Assembly (NCBI GenBank): GCA_030248225.1
Contig: JASANE010012242.1
Span: 33,589-97,588, forward strand
Length of the DNA: 64,000 nucleotides
Direction: 5' to 3'
DNA from: Trileptium ribeirensis
Taxonomy: Eukaryota; Nematoda; Enoplea; Enoplida; Thoracostomopsidae
A program made the position numbers and the translations under genes. Position 1 is the stretch's first letter. Each line of letters opens with the position of its first letter. Shown in pieces: positions 55,601 through 64,000 of the stretch. The notes under the pieces are model-generated. The model saw only the letters and a program-made list of their open reading frames with translations, had not been told where the DNA came from and searched no databases.

Positions 55601-58600
55601 GCATACTTGGAAACAGCGTCCGACGAAAAGCAACGCGGCTTGAGTAAACAAAGGAAGGGCGAAGGGGTAAAAGGGTGTTCCCTTCCCTCAGGGATGGCCA
55701 AAGTGCCATAAGAGTCTCGGATTCGGAACCAGCAAGTTCGTCCGAACAATTTAATAGGTAACAGGTCCACTTTCGAACGATAAAATGCGAGGGTGGGCTC
55801 CCGGGCGAGCCCGTCGCAAGTTTTGTAGGGAATTAAAGAGGTTCACGCGGCCCTCGCGGGTTCAGGGTACAATTTTGTGGGCTGTTAGACACATCTTTGC
55901 GATTTCTCATCGGTTCCGGAGTTACGGCCGGAGCCGATACTTTTGATCCCAAATTTTCATAAATTTCTTGTACTTTTATCAGTTATCTTAGCCAGCGAAA
56001 ATGAACGCTGGTAACTGATAAAATTTTAGTTACTGCAGTTTACCAGTGTAACTGTTAATATTGAACACTGGTAAAGCGATATTGCACTTTTCCTACTAAA
56101 ATTGTCAGGAAATTTGCTATTTGCTGTTGATTAAGGGCGAACAGCCATACTTTTTGTGGTCCTCATTCGTGAGGATGGTCGTGACGGGTATCCGTCACGG
56201 CCAGTCTTTCCTATAAAAATTCGTGGTCCTACCATGCGGGGTAGGGCTATTCCTATACATATATATTAGGTTCGGCTGGGGTCGTACCGTCTTACATATC
56301 TACGAGCCGAATATGGCAAAAGCTCGCCATACTCGAATTTTCTATCCATTTAAATACTCGTTTACATGCGTAAAGATCCCTAATTTTTCCTAAAAATCAT
56401 CCTAAACGAAACAACTTGTTCTCGACTATTTGTACCTCCAAACTTATGAACTACAAGGGTACAATGAAATGTAACCACAATCCTGTGAAAACACCAACGA
56501 AATACACAGGGAAATTACATCCAAACATAGACCTTTATGGTCATGGTCAACACAATAAAATGGCGTGAATATGGTATAACAATTATCGGTGAATGGTTAT
56601 GATCATACGTCCGCAAATTAGGGTACAATATATCGCGGTAATAGCAAAATAATGTAGAATCATAGCAAAGTATAGGCGCTTTTATGGCCTTTATCAACAA
56701 GAAAATACGGTATGAAAATGGTATAACGATTATATATAAATGATTAACAAGTACTATTGAAATCAGGCTGCCAATACGTGTACGTATACCTAGAAAATAC
56801 ATATTAGCGATTCCAATGGTACACAGATACATATAATATGATCAGGGTATACGAATCAAATGCATAATACGTGCCTTTCTGGCCATCAAAGTACAACAAA
56901 AGCAATGGTAATATATGTACATAATACTAGTACGCCGACGAGGCGGACTAGAATTTATGCCAAGCCGATGGTTATAATGATACGATGCGAGATACGTATA
57001 CCAATAGGTGTCTTTATGGCACTACAATCAATAATTATACATAAATATATATATACTGTCACAATGCTTCGATGATTATCCATTCCTGAAATGTTAATAA
57101 CGATACTCATTTTGATCACTGAAAACTGTCGGCGGTGCAGGCCGAAATATGACGAAAATCTCTATTCATAACGAGGTTAATGGACGTGATTCATGATTTG
57201 TGCTATCTATACTGTTTATAAATAGGGTGAAAACAGGGTCTTGTGGTCGGTTCGTATGTACGGGGGAAATTGGCTTATGTTCACTTGCGCAAAGAGGTTA
57301 TGGATTGGTTCTAATTCCATACACGTACGTATTCCGATGCAACAGTGGGTTTCGTACCCAGTTGGGTCATCTCTGTTGGGTATTCTGAGTTGGGAGACAG
57401 TCGCAGCTAAATCCGTAAATGTTGACCATTACACTGTGGCTAGTATTAATGGGGTATTTGTAAATGTTGGCCATTACGCTGTGGCCAGGATTAATGGGTA
57501 TAAGCTTAAATGTTGGCCATTACACTGTGGCCAGGATTATAGGGGTATTCGACTAAATGTTGGCCATTGGACTGTGGCCAGGATTATTGGGGTATGCGTA
57601 AATGTTGGCCATTAGACTGTGGCCAGGATTTTTGGGGTGTTTGTAAATGTTGGCCATTAGAGTGTGGCCAGGATTATTGGACTGTCTAGTAAATGTTGGC
57701 CATTAGACTGTGGCCAGGATTAAGGGTATTCGATAAAATGGTACCATTAGGCTATGGTCAGGATTAACCTACCTCGTAACGATCCAGTATGGATCTGTTA
57801 TATATTAAACACTCAGAATTGACCACACTCGCGATAAGACAAGTTACTATAGCATTATTGACCTCTCACTGTAGTGAGTGAAACAAGCAAAGCCACCAAT
57901 TCTATTCAACCATATTGTGGTGAAATTTGAAAATGTTATTGGTTGTTTTGAGTGACAAGCATAACTCAACTATGGCTGGCCTTGATTGATTCGGATTCGC
58001 TCAAATGAAACCTGGAAACTTCTATTTATGCATTTTAGTTGGCCACGAAGTCCGGATTCCAACATTTTCACCCCGAAAATGTTGCACAACCGGAGGAAAT
58101 GAGTCCAAATGGGCTCATCTGTAAAGCAAATAAGCCTCCCATAACAAATTGAACTCGTTTTATAAAGCAAACGAGCCTCTATAAGACTGTATATAATGCC
58201 TTACTACGCTCTTTTAGAAAATGGAATTTGGATCAAGATAGGTCTTTAAATTGGCCCATCATAAGATTCAAAATACACAAAAACGGCCATATCTCCGCAA
58301 CCCCTAGAGCTATGTGGACGTTTTGGTCTCCTCAAAACACTGTGAATGTGAAAATGAGCAATATGCGGGCATTATCTCCTAACTATTCAAACAGCATTGT
58401 GGAGATTTGGTTTGCTTTGTTAAATTGACGCTCAATATAGCTGTATATGTTTCTCTAAATTATATATTACACTCAGAATTCGCCGCCTCTGTCAAAAAAG
58501 CTACTCGTTTAAAAGACATTTCCATTATCTCAATAAATTGCTAGTACTTAGCGGCACAATTTATGAATACATTCAACTACGCTCACACCCAACTTTACAT

Positions 58601-61600
58601 TATCTACGAATTTATACTAAACACACATGCTCGTTAGCAGCAAACTTTAGCTTAACATCATCTGTAACCACCTGAAATGCTCTGTTCACTCCATGTAACA
58701 TATTACTACAAAACTTTACCGTCTGTTGACGACGCAATTCTTTTCGTTTGTTCAACATCTCGCGAAGTCGTTTTTGTTGTTCGAGTTTTTCTAAATAGTC
58801 TGCGTCGATGCCCTAAAATAAAACAATATTCCATGATATACTTACTACCAGTTCTTAAAGTAAAAACCTGGCCCTTGCACAACCTTCCTAAATATAGGGA
58901 TAGCATTGGAGGTGCATATTTTCGGGGCAATTTCAAAGTGAGAAGAATGTACTTTGGGGAGCAATTTCAAAATATCTAGACATTTTGTGCACAAAATACC
59001 AGAAAGCATCGATATCAACTGGACATCGAGGAGTAGATATATGGCAATCGTGCAATTTTGCTATCCCAATATGAATTATGCAATGTGTAAATGTATAAGC
59101 ACATATAACATAAATGTTCGACTGTACAGTAATTTTAAACTTAATTGTTCGACTGTCGTTCCCTCCAAAAATATCAAAATCGCTGAGTTAAAATACCCAC
59201 CTCCGGAGTATCCATTTTGTTCGAGTCTATCAAAACCACAGGCGATGCTTCTTTCAGAGGCGACGTTTTTACCTGGAAAGAGAATTAACAAAAAACACTA
59301 GATAAGTCAATCATATTTAAGTGCGAAATTATATACTAAGCGCATCGGTAGGCCAATGCCCCACTACCACACAAAATACAAGATCATAAACCCATAATCC
59401 GATATAGAGGCAGTAACATAAAGAGAGAATTCCGGCTTGGGCAAAATTTGCTTTACGGTAACTGGTTCCGGCTAAGTTTCACTGGAGTCAGAGTTCCGGT
59501 TTCACAACTTTTAGATATTTGCATGACGAAATTTGTTATAAAAACCTTTCGATTTCCTAGTCAGAATAAGCTAACAAGCTAAACCGTAAGTGCAATAAAA
59601 TTCTCAATGCCATTTGTGTAACCATAAAAGTAAAATATTTTCTGTTTGTGTTCACTCGGGTACCTTTGATTTTATCTTTATTTTCACAACAGGCTTTTCT
59701 ACACCTCTACTCAATATGACACAAAGAGACAACTTTGGTCATTTCAAAATAAAACACTAACATATTTATAATTTTTGAAGTAAGTTTTCAGTAAATAATA
59801 GTGGTTCTTCGCTTAAGTGTGGGAATGGAGAGACATACTTGCTAAGTGGGGGCATGGAGGAGTGTCGAAAAAGTGCAAAACTTTGTAAATAGTGACAAAA
59901 TTATGTCGTTTTCATTTAATTACCGTATACACAACGACAAATTTATACGCATTTTGATCCCGATTTTTTTATACAACGACGGAGTATAACCCAATAGGCT
60001 GAGAAAATTTTGAAAACTATTTTTTGGCTGCAGATTGATAAATTTGAAGTTACATTCAACAGGATTTTTCTCTAATCATGTTGAAATTGTTCTTCTCACC
60101 TTTATTTAAAAAAAACCACAATGTGAAAACGTTCCAAATTTATAAATCACAACCTACAACAAGACTATAATTTTAAGAAAAAATTTAACGTTTTCGGGTC
60201 CTAGTACTTGCTGAACTCGTTACTTACCACGTAGTTACAATTTCATTCATTGTATCCAGCTAACCAAAAAACCTATAAACCCACATACTTAACTGAATAT
60301 ACCGAAATATATACTGAATAACTGAAAATACCGAAATTTAACATTTTTATAGAAATGTATCATTTATATGCCTATGCAGCGCTTCGAACGGGTAATGATG
60401 TACCCGACGTATCAAATTTAAAACCTAGTTTTTTAAACAATAAAACTAACGTGTTTGACCGGTTTAGCAACCTTATATACATATCGTTCGCCATCAACAA
60501 GCATGAGACTCCTTTGTACTTTTTGCATTTTACTTTACTGATAAGACCAGGTTCCGGTTTCATTTCCGGTTGGGACTAAAAATCGCAGGTCCGGTTCCGG
60601 TTACTCGCTGCTTACTGCCTACCGATTTATAATTGTGGCAATATATTAGCCACTGCAAAATATAATACAGAAAACGAATAGAATTCGTTTCAGCGTCCGC
60701 GTAGCATGCACTCAACCAAAATTAATATAAGGCACAACTGGTGACTTATATCTATTTGCGACAAAACTGTATAGTAGATCATTGTTCTTTTCTATAAAGT
60801 GTGGATTTGAAACAACTGCTAATTTTGTGGAATTTAGTTAATTAAAAGTTTAACGATAGCTGGAAAAAGTGACAAAGTGCTGTTACAAAAGTGTAATGCT
60901 GGGTAAGGTTTATGCAAACAAATTAAAACTTTACAGCAGTTATAGCATTAACTGCCACCTATGCAAAAACAATGCTTCTATTCTAAAACTCCAATAGTTT
61001 GCACTTAGAAAAGGTATCCGGACATACGATATATATCCAACAAATTTGCCTTGATATTCGGATAAGGTAAACTATGCCCCGGATCATATCATTATCATTT
61101 AGTAAATCACGCATTTTAAAAAATATCCTTGATCCTCGAAAACGACTCAAGAAAAATAACTTAGCAGCAAAAAGCTCTTAATAGCCGGCGTCACCATGGC
61201 ACTTCCAAGAATCACTAAACCATAGTAGTGCTTAAAGACATCCAACATGAGTTATGCATAGAGTGCTAGGAAATGCAATCCTTTTATGCTCCCTCGGTAT
61301 GTTTTAAGTGTTAGTTTTCATCCATGTACAACACATACTATTGTTACTTGCTCGTAGCTGGCTGTAGTTCAATTTCTAAAAGAATGCAAATGTACCAAAA
61401 CGCTTATTCCTACTAAAATTAATCTTATGCTGTAACTTTTTAAGCTTCAGTATGGCGAAGCAGCATTTGGAATGTATTCGCTGATTTTCCTACTAATGTT
61501 CACATGTAATTAGGTGTTGCGCTAAGACCGTTGGGTTTAGCGCCACTGCTTTCAATTATTAGTCAGCCAGATGAAGCCAGAAGACTGGCCGATTCTGGTT

Positions 61601-62453
61601 GGAAAAATAGTTTCTCCCCTTGTTTCGTAGCTTAAGCGATTTTTACACAAAATTGGTTAGTTTTGATATCTTGACAGTCAGGACAGCGTTATTGTGAAAA
61701 TTTTCATCGAATCACTTTATCGATTTACAAACAAAGACATCAAAATCCTATTTCATTTTGGTCTAAAATGAAGTTAATTACCCCTCGGTCATGAACAAAG
61801 ATACACACAAATAAATGCTTTTAATAACGTTAATTACAATATATGGTAAAAAATCAAGATAACCTGCCATCCGTTCATGAGCTCTAGTCATTGCTGGGAT
61901 AAAAATATTCGTTAATTAAACTTAAACTATTGGTTACTGGCATCTTACATGGAGTAGTAACACTAGCTACTTGTTCATGATTCCTAGGTGACAGTTAAAC
62001 TTTCCCTCAACGTCACCGAGGATATTGATGTGTCCTTCAGTTTCCACCTTTGAGTTCAGGAACTAGATAGGACAAATTGCATTTAGCCTAATTAATATTT
62101 GGTATTACTTAGGGTATACCCAGCCCAGCGGTAATAAATAAGATTACCTCATTAACCAAGTCAGCACCATAACTCTTTTGATCTCTGTCTTGGGCCTGTG
62201 AAACTGGCTTTCGGCGTTGTTCTCGATCACGCTGTGTTTGTCTTAAAGATCGGTGATGCAAATGAGAATTGCGTGATGAATCGTGGCTTAAACGAGAAGG
62301 CGATAAACGATCACGACGGCGTGACATTGGAGGGCTTGGCGGACCACGACGTAACCTTCGGTGCGTTATAACCGGCGACCTCGAACGTTGACGCTGATGA
62401 TGCAGGCGACGAGATGGAGATTCTGATGTTGCTGGTTTCACAGGCACAAGATC
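41004..62453 (-). CDS. SR-rich and proline-rich nuclear-type protein, tentatively RBM33-like, ends missing
   Basis: Five minus-strand exons, in order 62453-62148, 59272-59201, 58812-58720, 46781-46554 and 43658-41004, are all exactly phase 0. They join to 1118 residues with no stop. The order is: an Arg/Ser-rich start (RSRSPVITHRRLRRG), an acidic linker, a coiled basic helix (YLEKLEQQKRLREML..KRKELRRQQT), a Ser/Thr linker, then a large exon with DGTVQYVLLRKVSK, a His/Tyr and RS region (SRSISRSPYRSDD, RRSRSRTRSLSP) and a long PPP-rich region. RS and PPP regions are typical of RNA-processing proteins. The EQQKRLREML..K..RRQQ helix recalls RBM33, but the RRM expected at the C-terminus of that family was not found below 41004, so the name is tentative. 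Confidence 0.6.
43659..46553. other. Intron of the SR/Pro-rich gene
   Basis: AT-rich. No repeats or exons were recognised; the short open frames (for example 45611-45877, minus) lack splice or family support. Confidence 0.55.
46554..46781 (-). CDS. SR/Pro-rich gene, Ser/Thr linker exon
   Basis: The acceptor is TTATTTAG before GCA and the donor is AAG|GTATAT; 228 bases, 76 codons, phase 0. It starts AKARARSSGGLSGGRQSVDE and is Ser/Thr/Gly/Asn-rich, ending MLKTSK. It sits just 5' (in plus coordinates, to the left) of the transposon-filled intron. Confidence 0.65.
46981..48050 (-). mobile_element. Truncated inverted copy of the 1179-bp hAT-type element
   Basis: It begins CAGGGAGTAACCGGAATTCC at 46981 and matches the reverse complement of the right ~1060 bases of the element at 49951-51129, down to ATCCACTATACCTT and CATCTGTTTTACTATAT near 48000-48040. 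The second terminus is missing and no target duplication can be shown. Confidence 0.75.
49951..51129 (+). mobile_element. Non-autonomous hAT-type element, 1179 bp, perfect 8-bp target duplication
   Basis: The terminal inverted repeats are CAGGGAATAACCGGAA at the left and TTCCGGTTACTCCCTG at the right. They are flanked by CTTATAGG at 49943-49950 and 51130-51137, an exact 8-bp duplication. The subterminal regions are dense in CCGGAACCGGAA and CCGGAATTCCGG words. There is no transposase. The family end CAGGG and the 8-bp duplication place it in hAT. Confidence 0.88.
53040..53450 (+). repeat. Degenerate tandem repeat, ~160-bp period, three copies
   Basis: GTCGGGTTTGTGATTCCGA, then a CTACGAAG.AACGGC stretch and TCTGGAGAGAATCT, recur from about 53066, 53230 and 53388 with increasing divergence. 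GC content is higher than the surroundings. Not recognised as coding. Confidence 0.65.
57417..57780 (+). repeat. Minisatellite, ~45-bp unit, about seven copies
   Basis: The unit AAATGTTGGCCATTAGACTG followed by TGGCCAGGATTATTGGGGT starts near 57417, 57462 and every 44-49 bases to about 57740, with small length changes. Each unit carries a GGCCA..TGGCC inverted core. A frame open across it is due to the repeat. Confidence 0.85.
58720..58812 (-). CDS. SR/Pro-rich gene, coiled basic helix exon
   Basis: The acceptor is TATTTTAG before GGC and the donor is ACG|GTAAAG; 93 bases, phase 0 at both ends. It encodes GIDADYLEKLEQQKRLREM, then a NKRKELRRQQT end: a heptad-like charged helix resembling the one I know from RBM33-type proteins. 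This exon is the main basis for the tentative family name. Confidence 0.65.
58813..59200. other. Short intron of the SR/Pro-rich gene
   Basis: On the minus strand it runs from GTGGGT to TATTTTAG. Nothing else is recognised. Confidence 0.5.
59201..59272 (-). CDS. SR/Pro-rich gene, 24-codon exon
   Basis: The acceptor is CTTTCCAG before GTA and the donor is GAG|GTGGGT. It is exactly 72 bases, phase 0 at both ends, reading VKTSPLKEASPVVLIDSN and then KMDTPE. It is too short to call on composition; support comes from phase, splice sites and position. Confidence 0.5.
59273..62147. other. Intron of the SR/Pro-rich gene with a degenerate hAT-type relative
   Basis: Bases about 59420-60610 share CCGG-rich subterminal words with the 49951-51129 element, and the right end reads GGTTCCGGTTACTCGCTG. 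The left end is too worn to place, and no target duplication was found. The rest is AT-rich without exons. Confidence 0.45.
62148..62453 (-). CDS. SR/Pro-rich gene, first recognised exon (RS-rich)
   Basis: The minus-strand acceptor is CACTTAG before GAT and the donor is GAG|GTAATC: 306 bases, 102 codons, phase 0 at both ends. It is rich in Arg, Ser, His and Pro (QRSRSPVITHRRLRRGPPS, MSRRRDRLSPSRLSHD). It ends GADLVNE, and earlier exons must exist. Confidence 0.7.
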
Positions 62454-64000
62454 CTAAGTGCAAAACACATCACTTATTGCAAAATCCTGGTAATAAAATA
62501 TGAAATATACTATACGCTAATAGGGTGTTTGACGGCCACGCCAACTCTATTATTACAATAACTTGTGTTTTTACTTTAGAAGAGATAATTTGCATATTTC
62601 TCTTATAGTCTTCGCGAATTATGCTTCTAAAACACGCACACTGACGTCTCAGTAAAATAGCACTTAATCGCAATCGATGCCAGACAGTATTTCTGTCGCG
62701 CCATGAGCCATTTTGCGTAATATATCGACGTAAACATTACTCAGCTGCACACCTCAACTATGGAATATTAAAATTTAATCGGCCATCGTCGATCTTTTAT
62801 AACTGGCTGCCCTACGGAAAGGGCGGGGCGCCGGATATATCCGCCTCCCCAAGGTGCCTGCCAGGTATTTTTGCTTCCCAAATTCCCCCAGGTATTGCTC
62901 TGCACGACTAAAAACATTTTCTCTGCGTGGAAAACATGTGACAGTTTTTCTTATGGACCTAAAACACTGCATTTTTGCCCAGAAAGGCTAAAAACACTAC
63001 AATTGCCGCCAATCTATACAATGTGCATTATTATAGTATACTTACTGTGAATCCATTATTTACGCTATTTTCATGTTTGTCAGTCTCCCCGACCCCAGTT
63101 GAACCTAAAGGAAACCAGTCTTCTCGCCCCCAGGTCATGAGTTTTTGGGCCAAGTAACCTCGAATATTCCAGGAAGATCTATTTGGTGTTCTGGCTCAGT
63201 GGTACTAACCCTGAGGTGCCGCTTGTGTTTGATGTTTGGAAAAAGCCGATATCTTTTTCATAGTTGTATTTAGAACGAAATAATTCCACAATATGATCGT
63301 TTATAGATCTAGCTAGTTTAGTTATCACGTAAGTATTTATTTGGCTGAAATATTGAACAATATGTACTTATGTGTATATTTGTGTGGAATATTTCTATAC
63401 ATATATAAACATACATACGAGTAACAATTTGTTTTGCGGTGGCCTCTAAATTTTTATAGCTAGCGGCCAATTATGTGCAAGCCTCATCTTACTTAGCATA
63501 AAATATACCGTACGCTTACTTTAGTTTCGTATATGAAGCTGTCGACTCTCGAAAACCATTCGTCTTCTCTCTTTATAAGGATAGCTGTTTGACTCTAAAC
63601 AAAACATTTCCAATACTATAAAGAACAGACATTACTAGTACAGCATATGTCAAATCAAGGATCAGAAACAAGTTGAGTGCATCAAAAATTCAATTTAATT
63701 TCTTAATTTTGTGATGTAGTAATAAAAGGTTACATTGTATAGATTTCTTAATATATATCGAGGTATTGTGAATGCATTTTTTGATTTATATTGAAGTATA
63801 TTGTATACTTCGCATGTTTTGGAGTAAAAATATGTGAAACTTTGTAAATCGGGCCAAAAATAAACAAATGATCCTCTGTATAAACACATATGTCATTAGT
63901 GAAGCCTCCTGAAATTTTGGCGTGCATACAATACGCTTCATATTTAACACTTGAGTGATTAATCAAAAGATATGTTTCTCATAAATTAATGCTTAGCAAT
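62454..64000. other. Unassigned; expected upstream introns/exons of the SR/Pro-rich gene
   Basis: The first recognised exon is phase 0 and lacks a start codon, so coding sequence must continue upstream. No exon with protein-like composition and a donor was found in these bases; the frames at 62775-62972 and 63695-63966 have no family or splice support. Confidence 0.35.

Larger units (their letters stand above)
46782..58719. other. 11.9-kb transposon- and repeat-filled intron of the SR/Pro-rich gene
   Basis: It holds the truncated hAT-type copy (46981-48050), the complete copy (49951-51129), GC-richer repeated blocks (52.4-53.5 kb) and the minisatellite at 57417-57780. Between them, 48.1-49.9 and 54-57 kb look like old mobile DNA, but I could not define borders or frames. 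Confidence 0.5.

Overview
This is animal (eukaryotic) nuclear DNA: AT-rich, with long introns, GT-AG splice sites, degenerate tandem repeats and many small foldback/TIR transposons. The best clue to the organism is a two-pore-domain (K2P/TWK) potassium channel with nematode-like pore and M4 sequences. A nematode with a repeat-rich, large-intron genome is my inference; no species can be fixed from the sequence alone. No bacterial operons, rRNA, intact tRNA or CRISPR array is visible. Most open frames in the window are chance frames in repeats.

Three gene models are supported. (1) 1091-23716, plus strand: seven phase-compatible exons encode about 1620 residues, 5' incomplete. The first ~355 residues are a K2P channel (M1-P1-M2-M3-P2-M4, filters TIGYG and TIGLGD). 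It is followed by a cytoplasmic tail of about 1240 residues carrying 8 exact TQT motifs and about ten further xQT variants, laid out like a ladder of LC8/dynein-light-chain docking sites. This is the most unusual thing in the window. (2) about 26899-36087, plus strand: three phase-compatible exons of an unrecognised, probably alpha-helical protein; its last exon has a decayed inverted copy in the preceding intron. (3) 62453-41004, minus strand: five exons, all phase 0, of an SR-rich and proline-rich nuclear-type protein; a short coiled segment suggests an RBM33-like relation, tentatively. Its 5' and 3' ends were not found.

Between and inside the genes lie mobile elements and satellites. Two hAT-type insertions have perfect 8-bp target duplications (29084-30176, with a transposase C-terminal remnant; 49951-51129, non-autonomous). 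A PIF/Harbinger-like MITE sits at 28228-28733 (TAA duplication). A 2.2-kb palindrome lies at 37896-40100, and several foldback elements at 12.5-13.0, 16.5-16.85 and 27.2-27.7 kb. Tandem arrays lie at 1.8-2.25, 18.96-20.0, 23.8-24.6, 25.3-25.6, 26.1-26.8, 32.4-33.0, 53.0-53.45 and 57.4-57.8 kb. The 97-bp array at 23.8-24.6 kb appears to have been built from the stop-codon region of the channel gene next to it.

Layout: 1-1 kb unassigned; 1-24 kb channel gene; 24-27 kb satellites; 27-36 kb gene 2 with MITEs, a hAT element and an inverted exon duplication; 36-41 kb palindromic element; 41-62.5 kb SR/proline-rich gene with an 11.9-kb transposon-filled intron; 62.5-64 kb unassigned.
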